NCBI GenBank assembly: GCA_963738615.1
Contig: CAVTXI010000019.1
Span: 992,001-1,056,000 of the forward strand
Source of the DNA: CAVTWY01 sp963738615
GTDB lineage: Bacteria > Pseudomonadota > Gammaproteobacteria > Burkholderiales > Burkholderiaceae_C
Reading direction: 5' to 3'
Length of the DNA stretch: 64,000 nt
Position numbers and translations under genes: made by a program. Under the pieces are notes generated by a model. It did no database searches. It was not told the origin of the DNA and saw only the letters and a list, made by a program, of their open reading frames with translations. Positions 47,446 to 56,415 of the stretch are shown here, one piece after another. Position 1 is the stretch's first letter, and every line of letters starts with the position of its first letter.

Positions 47446-49923
47446 ATGAATTCACGCTTGCAGGCGCCTGCGCTGGCGCTGTGCGTGATCATGCTGGCGG
47501 CCTGGGCCCCGACGGCGGGCGCGCAGTCGAACCCGGTGCCGCGCGCCTCGGCCAGCAGCCAGACGATCGATCTCGTGCCCCTGCGTGGCGGCGACGCGTG
47601 CACGACCGAAGGCTTCGCGCGTGCGCGGCTGTCGGCGCAGCTTGCGTCGCAACGCAGGCGCGGCCACGACCGCAGCGCGCCGATCGCCGTCGAGGCCGAC
47701 GCGATCGAGGGCTCGCCGCAGCGCGAGATCACAGCGCGCGGCCATGTGCTGCTTCAGCAAGACTCGGTGGTGCTGCGCACGGATCAACTGCGGTACGGGC
47801 ACACCACCGGCCAGGCGAACGCCAGCGGCAACGTGCGCATCGAACATCAGGGCGACCGCTTCGCAGGCAGCGAGCTGCAGATCAAGCTCGATGGCTTCAC
47901 GGGCTATGTGCTCGACCCTGAATACCACTTCGCGCTGACCGGCGGCGGCGGGCGCGCGAAACGCATCGACTTCGTCGACAAAGACCGCGTGTCGATCGAC
48001 GGTTCCGACTACACGAGCTGCCCGCGCGATGGTGAGAACAGCGCGGACGGTGCGGGCCCGGCGTGGCTGCTGCGAAGCCGCCACGTGAAGCTCGACTTTG
48101 CCGCCAACGAAGGTGTTGCCGAGGGCGCCGTGCTCGAGTTTCTGGGCGTGCCGATTCTCGCTGCGCCGGTGCTGCGCTTTCCGCTCACGGACGAGCGCAA
48201 GTCGGGCTGGCTGCCGCCTGCAATCAACCTCGACAACAAGAAGGGCCTCGAGGTCGCGGTGCCGTATTACTGGAACATCGCACCCGACCTCGACGCGACG
48301 TTCGCACCCACGATCTATACGCGCCGTGGCTTTGCGTTGGGCGGTGAGTTCCGCTACTTGGGCGCCACCCACGAGGGCCGCACGCAGGTCGACTTGTTGC
48401 CCAGCGACCGCGTCGCCGACCGCTCGCGCCACGCGGTGCAGTGGTCGCATCGCGACCGCGATTGGTTCGGTTCGCGCTTAGGGGTGAAGGTCGAGCGTGC
48501 GTCCGACGATGCGTACTGGAAGGATTTTCCGCGCCACATCGAGACACTCACGCCGCGGTTGCTGGCACGCGACGCGTTTGCGGAACGCGCCCTGTCGATC
48601 GGCGGCCTGGGCGGCACCGCGTATGCGCGCGTGCAGCACTGGCAGGTGTTGCAGGACGATGACCCGACCGTGCGGATCGTCTCGCCTTATCAGCGCAGCC
48701 CGCAGCTGGGCTGGCGCACGCTGTCGCCATGGCCAACTTTCGGCGCAGACGTGCGCATCGAAGCCGAAGTCAATCGTTTCACCCGCCCCGGCGGCGACGG
48801 CAGTTTGGTGTTGCCGCAAGGGCTGCGCGCGCACCTGCTCGCTAGCCTGAGCCGGCGTTGGGGCACACCGGGCTGGTGGGTCGAACCCGGGTTGAAGCTC
48901 AACGTCGCGGCCTACCGCATGGACGAGCCCTTGGCCGATGGGCAGCGCAACGCGCGGCGAACCATTCCGACTGCGAGCGTCGATGCAGGCATGGTGTTCG
49001 AGCGCGACAGCACATGGTTCGGCCGCGGCTTCCGGCAGACGCTCGAGCCGCGCATGCGCTACGTGCTGACGCCGTTCCGCGACCAGGCGGGGTTGCCGAA
49101 CTTCGACGCTGCTGCGACCGACTTCAACGTGGTGTCGATCTTCGACGACAACGCGTTCTCGGGCATTGACCGCGTGTCGGACGCGCACCAGATCACTGCG
49201 GGCGCAACGTCGCGGTGGCTCGACGCCGACACCGGCATCGAGCGCCTGCGCGTGGGCGCGGTGCAGCGCTACCTGCTGCGCGACCAGCGAGTCACGCCCG
49301 ACGGCGTGCCCATCACGCAGCAGATCTCCGACGTGCTGCTGTTCGGCCAGTCAAGCCTCACGACTCGCTGGACGCTGGGCGCGGCGGTTCAGTACAGCCC
49401 CGAAAACGACCGCGTCACGCGCTCGGTCTTGTCAGCGCGATACAGCCCAGGCGCCTTCCGGACGCTGGGTCTGAACTACCGTTTCGTGCGCGGGTCGAGC
49501 GAGCAGTTCGACTTAGGCTGGCAGTGGCCGATCTTCGGCCCGGCGATGGATGGGGGCAGCGCGGGTGGTGCGAGCGGCGGCGGTGGCCCATGGTCCGCGG
49601 TCGGGCGCTCGCCGCGCGACTGTCGCGGCACGCTCTACACCGTGGGCCGGCTCAACTACAGCAAGCTCGACCGGCGCATCACGGATTCGCTGGCCGGCTT
49701 CGAATACGACGCGGGCTGCTGGGTCGGGCGCATCGTGGCCGAACGTTTGTCGACGGGTCGCAGCGAGGCCACCACGCGCTTGTCGTTTCAGCTGGAGCTG
49801 GTGGGGTTGTCGCGGCTTAATCTCGGGTCGAACCCGCTGCGGGTCTTGAAGGACAATGTGCCCGGCTATCGGCTGCTGCGCGATGACTCGCCGCCCATCG
49901 CCCCACCCCACGTGTATGAATAG
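47446..49923 (+). CDS. lptD: LPS-assembly outer-membrane protein LptD
   Basis: An 825-residue outer-membrane translocon that inserts LPS into the outer leaflet with LptE (encoded at 61717). The signal peptide ends near AWAPTAGAQS. The periplasmic N-terminal LptA-like domain is at residues about 80-200 (VEADAIEGSPQREITARGHV, GDRFAGSELQIKLDG), followed by the barrel (GWLPPAINLDNKKGLEVAVPYYWNIAPDLDATF). Four cysteines (DACTTEG, TSCPRD, RDCRGT, AGCWVG) are placed so that two interdomain disulfides could form. A Gly/Ser-rich insert near residues 700-720 is local. ATG 47446 is chosen for the signal peptide. Confidence 0.95.
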   Translation: MNSRLQAPALALCVIMLAAWAPTAGAQSNPVPRASASSQTIDLVPLRGGDACTTEGFARARLSAQLASQRRRGHDRSAPIAVEADAIEGSPQREITARGHVLLQQDSVVLRTDQLRYGHTTGQANASGNVRIEHQGDRFAGSELQIKLDGFTGYVLDPEYHFALTGGGGRAKRIDFVDKDRVSIDGSDYTSCPRDGENSADGAGPAWLLRSRHVKLDFAANEGVAEGAVLEFLGVPILAAPVLRFPLTDERKSGWLPPAINLDNKKGLEVAVPYYWNIAPDLDATFAPTIYTRRGFALGGEFRYLGATHEGRTQVDLLPSDRVADRSRHAVQWSHRDRDWFGSRLGVKVERASDDAYWKDFPRHIETLTPRLLARDAFAERALSIGGLGGTAYARVQHWQVLQDDDPTVRIVSPYQRSPQLGWRTLSPWPTFGADVRIEAEVNRFTRPGGDGSLVLPQGLRAHLLASLSRRWGTPGWWVEPGLKLNVAAYRMDEPLADGQRNARRTIPTASVDAGMVFERDSTWFGRGFRQTLEPRMRYVLTPFRDQAGLPNFDAAATDFNVVSIFDDNAFSGIDRVSDAHQITAGATSRWLDADTGIERLRVGAVQRYLLRDQRVTPDGVPITQQISDVLLFGQSSLTTRWTLGAAVQYSPENDRVTRSVLSARYSPGAFRTLGLNYRFVRGSSEQFDLGWQWPIFGPAMDGGSAGGASGGGGPWSAVGRSPRDCRGTLYTVGRLNYSKLDRRITDSLAGFEYDAGCWVGRIVAERLSTGRSEATTRLSFQLELVGLSRLNLGSNPLRVLKDNVPGYRLLRDDSPPIAPPHVYE

Positions 49924-51232
49924 ACGATCGAACTTCGCGCTGTGTGTCGCGGCTGTGGCCGTGACGCTGGCGACCTCGGCCACCACAGCGTTTGCACAGG
50001 CTCCGCGCGGCGGCGACCACATCGTCGCCATCGTCGGCCAGGACCTCGTCACCGCGTTCGAGGTCAATCGGCGCTTGAGCCTCGTGCGCAGCGAGTTCGC
50101 CGCCGATGGCCGCGCCGTTCCCCCCGAAACCGAACTGAAGCAGCGCGTGCTCGACGCACTGATCGACGAGCGCATCGTGCTCGTGCACGCGCGCGACTCG
50201 GGCATCCGCGTCGACGAGATCGAACTCGACCGCGCGGTCCAGAGCTTGGCGGCGCAGAACAAGATGTCGATCGCGCAGCTGCGCGATCAGTTGCGCAAGG
50301 ACGGCCTCGACTACACCCGCTTCCGCGCCGACATTCGCGATCAACTGCTGGTGGAACGCGTGCGCGAACGCGAGGTCGTCGGCCGCATCAAGATCGACGA
50401 TCTCGAGATCGACGACTTTCTGGCCAAGGGTGCGCAAGCGCGGGCGGGCGAGCTCGAGGTCAACCTCGCGCAAATCCTGGTGAGCCTGCCCGATCAGCCC
50501 GACGACGCGACGGTTGCGCGCCAGCAGGCGAAGGCGCAGGCCGCGCTTGCGCGTGTGCTCGCACGCGAGGACTTCGCGGCCGTGGCCAAGGCGGTGTCCG
50601 ACGGCAGCGCCGCCGACACGGGCGGCGAGATCGGCCTGCGCCCCGCCGGCCGCCTGCCCGACGCCTTCGTCGACGCCACGCGTCGGCTGCGTGTGGGTGA
50701 GGTCACGCCCGCACTCGTGCGCACGGGCGCGGGGTTCCACATCCTGAAGGTGATCGAGCGAAAGGACGCGCAGGACTCGAGCGTGGCAAACACGCGCGTA
50801 CGTCACATCCTGGTGCGGCCAGGCATTCAGGCGTCAGCCGACGCGGTGCAACGGCAACTTCTCGAGCTCAAGCGCCAGATCGATTCTGGACGCGGTCGCT
50901 TCGAGGACTTGGCGCGTCAGCACTCGCAGGACGGAAGCGCCGAGCAGGGCGGTGACCTCGGATTCGCCCCGCCGGGGTCGTTCGTGCCCGAATTCGAGTC
51001 GGCGATGAATGCGCTGCGGCCAGGTGAGGTGTCCGCACCGGTGGTCACGCGATACGGTCTGCATCTGATCCAGGTGGTCGAGCGCAAGACGGTCGTCGTC
51101 ACGGCGAAGCAGTTGCGCGAGCAGGCGCGCAACGCGCTGCGCGAGCAGCGCTGGGGTCAGACCTTCGGCGAATGGCTTGCCGAGCTGCGCAGCCGCGCCT
51201 ACATCGAGCGGCGCGACGCGCCGACGACCTGA
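49916..51232 (+). CDS. surA: Periplasmic chaperone / peptidyl-prolyl isomerase SurA
   Basis: A 438-residue periplasmic chaperone for outer-membrane proteins, LptD among them. The signal peptide is LCVAAVAVTLATSATTAFAQA. The N-terminal SurA domain (VGQDLVTAFEVNRRLSL) and two parvulin domains are visible, the second well conserved (RVRHILVRPG, QHSQDGSAEQGGDLGF, FESAMNALRPGEVSAPV). ATG 49916 lies inside the end of lptD, an eight-base overlap that indicates translational coupling. pdxA, often between surA and rsmA in relatives, is absent. Confidence 0.95.
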   Translation: MNRRSNFALCVAAVAVTLATSATTAFAQAPRGGDHIVAIVGQDLVTAFEVNRRLSLVRSEFAADGRAVPPETELKQRVLDALIDERIVLVHARDSGIRVDEIELDRAVQSLAAQNKMSIAQLRDQLRKDGLDYTRFRADIRDQLLVERVREREVVGRIKIDDLEIDDFLAKGAQARAGELEVNLAQILVSLPDQPDDATVARQQAKAQAALARVLAREDFAAVAKAVSDGSAADTGGEIGLRPAGRLPDAFVDATRRLRVGEVTPALVRTGAGFHILKVIERKDAQDSSVANTRVRHILVRPGIQASADAVQRQLLELKRQIDSGRGRFEDLARQHSQDGSAEQGGDLGFAPPGSFVPEFESAMNALRPGEVSAPVVTRYGLHLIQVVERKTVVVTAKQLREQARNALREQRWGQTFGEWLAELRSRAYIERRDAPTT

Positions 51233-52017
51233 GCCACGCTCATCACCCGCGCAAGCGTTTCGGCCAGCACTTTTTGGCCGACGATAGCGTCATCGACGCG
51301 ATCGTGCGTGCGATCGACCCCGCCCGGGGCGATGCGATGGTCGAAGTCGGCCCGGGGCTTGGTGCGCTGACGTTGCCGTTGGCGCAGCACCTCGATGCAC
51401 TGACGGTGATCGAACTCGATCGTGATCTGGCGGCGCGCCTGCGACGCAGGGCTTCGGGGCTGGTGGTGATCGAAGCCGACGTACTTGCAGTCGACATCGC
51501 GGCGCTGGCAAAGGAACGCGGGCTGGCACTGCGGCTCGTCGGCAACCTGCCGTACAACGTCTCGACCCCGATCCTCTTTCACGTACTCGCATCGGCTGCC
51601 AACGTCAAAGACCAACACTTCATGCTCCAGAAGGAGGTCGTCGAGCGCATGGTCGGCGCGCCCGGTGGCAAAGCGTACGGCCGACTGTCGGTGATGCTGC
51701 AGTGGCGCTATGAGATGGAGCACGTGCTCGATGTCGCGCCCGACGCGTTCGATCCACCGCCGAAGGTCGATTCGGCCGTGGTGCGGATGGTGCCGCGCGA
51801 TGTTGGCGCGTTGAGCGGTATCGAAGCAAGACGCCTCGAAGCGCTGGTCAAGGTCGCGTTCTCGCAGCGGCGCAAGCTGATGCGCCACACCCTCGGACCT
51901 TGGCTCGAAGCGCAAGGCCACGGCGGCAGCTTCGATCTGCAGCGCCGGGCCGAAGAAGTGAGCGTCGAAGACTACGTCGCGTTGTGCGCGTCGCTGCCGC
52001 GCGAAGTTACGCGCTAG
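51229..52017 (+). CDS. rsmA: 16S rRNA dimethyladenosine transferase RsmA (KsgA); unusual start
   Basis: This enzyme dimethylates two adjacent adenosines near the 3' end of 16S rRNA. Family motifs are complete: RKRFGQHFLAD, VEVGPGLGALTLPLA, VIELDRDLA and the catalytic LVGNLPYNVSTPILFH. The start is a problem. The normal N-terminus (HAHHPRKRFGQHFL) has no ATG, GTG or TTG in frame just before it. CTG at 51229 overlaps the surA stop as CTGA, in the position where ATGA is usual. The next in-frame ATG is at 51172, 60 bases inside surA. Either CTG is used, or one base is misread. The 3' end overlaps the convergent DUF2087 gene by 11 bases. Confidence 0.93.
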   Translation: MSHAHHPRKRFGQHFLADDSVIDAIVRAIDPARGDAMVEVGPGLGALTLPLAQHLDALTVIELDRDLAARLRRRASGLVVIEADVLAVDIAALAKERGLALRLVGNLPYNVSTPILFHVLASAANVKDQHFMLQKEVVERMVGAPGGKAYGRLSVMLQWRYEMEHVLDVAPDAFDPPPKVDSAVVRMVPRDVGALSGIEARRLEALVKVAFSQRRKLMRHTLGPWLEAQGHGGSFDLQRRAEEVSVEDYVALCASLPREVTR

Positions 52018-52594
52018 CGCCGTCGCGCACGCGCTGCCGCATCACCTTCATGAAGGCCCGCACCTCTTCGGTCGGCCGTGCCGGCTCTTTGCGGTATTCG
52101 CTGCAATCACTCTTGCGCGTCATGAGCTTCATGTTGATCAGCTCGCGTCGCAGCGTGACGTGGTCGCCGAAGGTGTTCAGCCGCTCGAGCACCGCATTGA
52201 CCTCGCGCTCACGGTAGACGCGCTTGGCGTCGAAGTGCATCCACAGCGCCCACATCGCGAGCCGCTGCACCGAGAACTTCGTCGGCCAGCGCACCAGACG
52301 GCCCTGGTCGTCGAATTGCATCGCAGCCTTGATGGCTGTCGGCGTCAGTGGCGAGGCCTCGGCGTTGGGGTTGGCGCGGGTTCGCGCTGAAGGTGCGGTG
52401 GCGGCCGCGGCCTTCAGCGCCTGCACGTTCGGATGCCCGGCCGCCTTGGCGATCAGGTTCAACAACTCGACGTGGCTGGGTGGCTTGTCGCCGCGTGTCT
52501 GTCGCTCGACCCAGAGCTTGCGCAGGGCCTTGGCAAAAGAAGAGAGGTCTGGTGCGACAAGGGTCGTTGTCGCCCCGGGGCTGGCGGAAGTCAT
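52007..52594 (-). CDS. DUF2087 domain protein
   Basis: A 195-residue protein. The C-terminal DUF2087 domain runs from about residue 100 (FDDQGRLVRWPTKFSVQRLAMWALW, REREVNAVLERLNTFGDHVTLRRELINMKLMTRKSDCSEYRK), a winged-helix-like fold found in small regulators and fused to other domains. The N-terminal 90 residues are helical and low in conservation cues. ATG 52594 follows GAGG at good distance. Function is unknown. It is convergent with rsmA. Confidence 0.83.
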   Translation of the reverse strand: MTSASPGATTTLVAPDLSSFAKALRKLWVERQTRGDKPPSHVELLNLIAKAAGHPNVQALKAAAATAPSARTRANPNAEASPLTPTAIKAAMQFDDQGRLVRWPTKFSVQRLAMWALWMHFDAKRVYREREVNAVLERLNTFGDHVTLRRELINMKLMTRKSDCSEYRKEPARPTEEVRAFMKVMRQRVRDGASA

Positions 52595-52989
52595 GGCGGT
52601 GTCCTCGGTGCGCCGAGCCGCGGGCTTGCCCGCGGTGCCGTGGTTGCCGACTTGCGGCGTGGTGCACATGTAGGCATCCGACACCGGGATGAGAGAAGGC
52701 AGGTTTAGCTCGCGACCTTGTCGCGCGGCAACGCCTGGGTGAACTGCCGACCGAAGCCGAAGTCTATCGCCGCCCAAAAGAAACAGCCGCCTTACGGCGG
52801 CTGTTGTAGCGAGTGTTGCGTGGCTTCAGGCCGCGTTCAACCACATCGCGGTGTCAAACGCCGAGCTCATCATCGGCATGTTCATCCCGAAATTGGGATT
52901 GCCGTTCTGCTTGGAGCTCTTCGCCAGCTTGGCGTCGTTAAGGGTCGTTTCGTTTGCCCGTTCCCATGACCCGATTTCCTGGGAGCGGG
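52595..52989. other. Intergenic stretch with hairpin and a doubtful short frame
   Basis: This 395-base stretch between the DUF2087 and barstar genes contains the terminator above and, directly after the barstar stop, a ten-base stem with one mismatch (52957-52966 with 52980-52989). A 61-codon leftward frame (52826-53011) overlaps the end of barstar and stops just before the terminator. Its C-terminal half (GMNMPMMSSAFDTAMWLNAA) has ordinary composition, but there is no ribosome binding site, and I would not call it a gene on this evidence. Confidence 0.5.
52776..52805 (-). terminator. Rho-independent terminator for the RNase-barstar transcript
   Basis: A perfect ten-base stem, AACAGCCGCC (52782-52791) and GGCGGCTGTT (52796-52805), with loop TTAC, is followed on the minus strand by TTTCTTTT. 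Orientation and the lack of another leftward gene upstream point to the RNase-barstar operon. Confidence 0.85.
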
Positions 52990-53385
52990 CTACCGAAAAG
53001 AATAGAAACATCGGAAAGGTACTTTCCGTTCGGCCCAGAAGTCCGCGGCGTCTCGGAACACGTCAAGCAACTGCTCGCGTGACTCACGGTCGAACTTTGG
53101 GCCGTCGGGCAACTGCTCGAGCACGACGACAAACCCTGGTTGCGAGCCTGCCTTGTGGACCATGTCGGTCATGCAGTCGTACAGCGCATCGAGGTTCTTG
53201 CCGAAGTGCTGCGGGAACAGGAACGCATCGGCGATGCCTTCGATGACGTCCTGCTTGGCCTGCGCAGTGGTCAGATTCGCATAGAGGAAATGCTGGCCCG
53301 CCTCCGTCGCGAACCTTTGCAAATCCTCGATCCGAAACGCTCGAATCGACTGGACGATATTGGGGCGGACGGTCTGCATCAGCAT
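52990..53385 (-). CDS. Barstar-family ribonuclease inhibitor
   Basis: A 131-residue inhibitor of the barstar fold (LQRFATEAGQHFLYANLTTAQAKQDVIEGIADAFLFPQHFGKNLDALYDCMTDM is the family pattern, seen here in QHFGKNLDALYDC). ATG 53385 follows GGAGG. Barstar proteins bind and block guanyl-specific ribonucleases. The gene lies 49 bp downstream of a secreted ribonuclease gene, so it presumably protects the cell from its own enzyme. Transcription ends at the terminator at 52776. Confidence 0.9.
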   Translation of the reverse strand: MLMQTVRPNIVQSIRAFRIEDLQRFATEAGQHFLYANLTTAQAKQDVIEGIADAFLFPQHFGKNLDALYDCMTDMVHKAGSQPGFVVVLEQLPDGPKFDRESREQLLDVFRDAADFWAERKVPFRCFYSFR

Positions 53386-53434
53386 GGCGCGATCCTCCGG
53401 GGTTGATGTTGATGGTGCATTTCTGGTGTCGAGC

Positions 53435-53854
53435 TCAATGGACGATCCGGCGGAAGCTCGCGTAGTGATCCTCGGTGTAGTAACAAGATTCGGGCGCTGC
53501 GATCGCTTGGCCTCCACACACGATGCGGCGCGCACCACGATGGCGCACCCCCGGCGTCGGGACCGTGTACTCCCGGTAGAACCCGTGGCGCTCCTTTGGC
53601 AGCAGGCCTTCTCGATTGCCGAATGCGACGCCGTCCTTGTCGAATTTGAACGGACCGCCCTGACGGATCAGCGACTCAACCCGCTGGGCTTCCTTCGGCA
53701 ACTTCGACAATTCGATGTCGCACCCTCGACCTTGCAGTGCAGCACAGTAGGGCGCAAGCCCCACCGCTTCCTTGGCGTTGAGAGGTAGGGACAGACAACT
53801 CGCCACGATCGTCGCAGCCACAGTCATCGCCAAGTTCCTGAAGCTCTTCACCAT
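53435..53854 (-). CDS. Secreted guanyl-specific ribonuclease (RNase Sa/T1-like)
   Basis: A 139-residue protein with a signal peptide (LAMTVAATIVASCLSLPLNA). Residues about 55-138 form a microbial ribonuclease of the N1/T1/barnase group: QRVESLIRQGGPF, DGVAFGNREGLLP and YREYTVPTPG (catalytic Glu), then GARRIV (Arg) and YTEDHYASF (His). It would cleave RNA after guanine once exported. With the barstar-like gene downstream it makes a toxin-inhibitor pair. The promoter region is rich in A/T compared with its surroundings. Confidence 0.9.
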   Translation of the reverse strand: MVKSFRNLAMTVAATIVASCLSLPLNAKEAVGLAPYCAALQGRGCDIELSKLPKEAQRVESLIRQGGPFKFDKDGVAFGNREGLLPKERHGFYREYTVPTPGVRHRGARRIVCGGQAIAAPESCYYTEDHYASFRRIVH

Positions 53855-53922
53855 GTCGGACGGTTCGCTGCCGCACTACAACCCAACCACAAGGAAAGGG
53901 TTAACCCGAAAAACTAGGGGGA

Positions 53923-53951
53923 ATGCTACAGGAATGACAAAAAATGCTCAA
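53923..53951 (-). promoter_or_regulatory. Sigma-70-like promoter of the RNase-barstar operon, with palindrome nearby
   Basis: On the minus strand TTGAGC (53946-53951), a 17-base spacer and TAGCAT (53923-53928) make a recognisable promoter. About 15 bases downstream lies a perfect palindrome GGGTTAACCC (53898-53907), which could be an operator near the start of transcription. The leader would be about 60 bases long. Confidence 0.5.
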
Positions 53952-54023
53952 GCCGAGGGAAATGCACTTCCCGCGGACGGTGCATCATTTGCAACAAACG
54001 AGTGTGCGAACACTATCTTTGCA

Positions 54024-56363
54024 TCATCGATGAGCGTTGATTTCTGCGACCGTCAAGGCGGTCATGTTGACGATCCGGCGGACCGTGGCCGAAGGAGTCA
54101 GGATATGCACGGGTTGCGCTGCACCCAGGAGCACAGGTCCGATCGCGATGCCTCCCCCAGCCGCCGTCTTTAACAGGTTGTAAGCGATGTTCGCGGCGTC
54201 GATCGCCGGGAAGACCAGCAGGTTTGCATCGCCCTGCAGGGTCGAGAACGGCACCAGTTTTTGTCGCGCTGCACCATCAAGCGCGATGTCGCCGTGCATC
54301 TCACCGTCGACTTCGAGCCACGGCGCCTGCTCGCGCAGCAGCGCCAGCGTGCGCCGCATCTTCACCGCGCTGGGGTGGTCGCTCGAGCCGAAGTTACTGT
54401 GGCTAAGCAACGCCGCCTTGGGTTCGATGCCGAAGCGCTTCATCTCTTCGGCGGCCATCGCGGTGATCTCGGCCAGCTCTTCGGGCGTCGGGTCGGCGTT
54501 CACGTGCGTGTCGACCAGGAAGATCTGTCTGCCGGGCAACATCAGACCGTTCATGCAGGCATAAACCCGCACGTCTTGCGCCGTCAGCGGGCTGCCGCCG
54601 GGGCGCGGGCCGATCACTTGGTCGATGTAGTGGAGATGCGCCTGTGTGGTGCCGAAGGTGCCGCACAACATGCCGTCGACGTGGCCGTGCTTCAGCATCA
54701 CCGCGCCGATCAGCGTGAGGCGCCGGCGCATCTCGATCTTCGCGAGCGGAATGGTCACGCCTTTGCGCTGCGTGGCCTGGTAGTAGGCCATCCAGGAATC
54801 GCGATAGCGCTCGTCATGCTCGACGTTGATGACGTCGTAGTCGCGGCCTTCTTCGAGCGGGACGCCGAAGCGCTCGAGGCGTGACTTGATCTGAGCCGGC
54901 CGTCCGATCAGCACCGGCCGCGCCAGCCCCTCATCGACAACGATCTTCGCCGCGCGCAGCACGCGCTCGTCTTCGCCTTCGCAGTAGGCAATGCGCTTCT
55001 TCACCACGGCCGCTTTCGCAACGGCGAAGATCGGCTTCATCGTCGTGCCCGACGCATAGACGAAGGTCTGGAGCTTGTCGCGATAAGCGTCCAGGTCGGC
55101 GATCGGGCGCTGCGCCACACCCGAGTCGACCGCGGCCTTCGCCACGGCTGGGGCCAGGTGCATCATCAGCCGCGGATCGAAGGGCTTGGGGATCAGGTAT
55201 TCCGGCCCGAAGGCGAGTTGCTCGCCGGCGTAGGCTGCGGCGACCACCTCGCTTTGCTCGCGCCGAGCCAACTGCGCGATCGCGTGTACCGAAGCGATCT
55301 CCATCTCGTCGGTGATCGTGGTCGCGCCGCAGTCGAGTGCGCCGCGGAAGATGTACGGGAAGCACAGGACGTTGTTGACTTGATTCGGGTAGTCGCTGCG
55401 GCCGGTCGCGATCACGGCGTCGCTGCGCACGGCCTTCACCTCTTCAGGCAGGATCTCCGGCGTGGGGTTGGCCAGCGCAAGGATGATGGGTGACGCCGCC
55501 ATCGACGCGACCATCGTCGGCTTCAACACGCCGCCCGCCGACAGGCCCAGGAACACGTCGGCCCCGACGATGACTTCGGCCAGCTTGCGCGCGTCGGTCG
55601 CTTGTGCGAACTCGGCCTTGTCGGGGTCCATCAGTTCAGTGCGGCCCTGGTAGACCACGCCGGCCAGGTCGGTCACCCAGACGTTCTCGCGGCGGATGCC
55701 CAGCTTCAACAGCAGGTTCAGGCACGCCAGCGCCGCCGCACCCGCGCCCGAAGTCACCAGCTTGACCTTGTCGATCGCTTTGCCCGCGATGTGTAGGCCG
55801 TTGATGAGCGCGGCGCCAACAACGATCGCGGTCCCGTGCTGATCGTCGTGGAACACGGGGATCTTCATGCGCTTGCGCAGCGCGCGCTCGACGTAGAAGC
55901 AGTCGGGCGCTTTGATGTCCTCGAGGTTGATGCCGCCGAAGGTCGGCTCGAGCGAAGCGATGATGTCGACCAGCTTGTCGAGGTCGCGCTTCTCGTCGAT
56001 CTCGAGGTCGAAGACGTCGATGCCGGCGAACTTCTTGAAGAGCACGCCTTTGCCTTCCATCACCGGCTTGGACGCCAGCGGGCCGATGTCACCCAGCCCC
56101 AGCACCGCGGTACCGTTGGTGATCACCGCGACCAGGTTGCCGCGCGACGTGTAGCGAAACGCGTTGGCAGGGTCGGCGACGATCTCTTCGCACGCTGCGG
56201 CCACGCCCGGCGAGTACGCCAGCGCCAAGTCACGCTGATTGACGAGTTGCTTGGTCGGCGTGACGGCGATCTTGCCGGGCGTCGGAAACTCGTGGTACTC
56301 GAGCGCGGCGCGGCGCAGTTCGTCGCGTTTGGCCTGTGCAGCGGTGTCTTCGGGCGTGCTCAT
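54024..56363 (-). CDS. maeB: NADP-dependent malic enzyme with C-terminal phosphotransacetylase-like domain
   Basis: A 779-residue malic enzyme of the MaeB type, which decarboxylates malate to pyruvate with NADP. The malic N-terminal domain has VTPTKQLVNQRDLALAYSPGVA, the catalytic region has VFHDDQHGTAIVVGAALING, and the NADP-binding part follows (VTSGAGAAALACLNLL). From about residue 450 the protein carries the phosphate acetyltransferase-like domain, which is regulatory rather than catalytic in this family. Length is standard. The start MSTPEDTAAQAKRDEL is preceded by 50 bases before the next gene. Confidence 0.95.
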   Translation of the reverse strand: MSTPEDTAAQAKRDELRRAALEYHEFPTPGKIAVTPTKQLVNQRDLALAYSPGVAAACEEIVADPANAFRYTSRGNLVAVITNGTAVLGLGDIGPLASKPVMEGKGVLFKKFAGIDVFDLEIDEKRDLDKLVDIIASLEPTFGGINLEDIKAPDCFYVERALRKRMKIPVFHDDQHGTAIVVGAALINGLHIAGKAIDKVKLVTSGAGAAALACLNLLLKLGIRRENVWVTDLAGVVYQGRTELMDPDKAEFAQATDARKLAEVIVGADVFLGLSAGGVLKPTMVASMAASPIILALANPTPEILPEEVKAVRSDAVIATGRSDYPNQVNNVLCFPYIFRGALDCGATTITDEMEIASVHAIAQLARREQSEVVAAAYAGEQLAFGPEYLIPKPFDPRLMMHLAPAVAKAAVDSGVAQRPIADLDAYRDKLQTFVYASGTTMKPIFAVAKAAVVKKRIAYCEGEDERVLRAAKIVVDEGLARPVLIGRPAQIKSRLERFGVPLEEGRDYDVINVEHDERYRDSWMAYYQATQRKGVTIPLAKIEMRRRLTLIGAVMLKHGHVDGMLCGTFGTTQAHLHYIDQVIGPRPGGSPLTAQDVRVYACMNGLMLPGRQIFLVDTHVNADPTPEELAEITAMAAEEMKRFGIEPKAALLSHSNFGSSDHPSAVKMRRTLALLREQAPWLEVDGEMHGDIALDGAARQKLVPFSTLQGDANLLVFPAIDAANIAYNLLKTAAGGGIAIGPVLLGAAQPVHILTPSATVRRIVNMTALTVAEINAHR

Positions 56364-56415
56364 GTGCGTGGTCGGGTCTCTCGGAGGAAGAAGGATTGTG
56401 CGCGAGCCGACGCGG

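Noticed and set aside
52826..53011. 61-codon frame between barstar and the terminator
   Set aside because: It overlaps the barstar end, lacks a ribosome binding site and matches no family I know.
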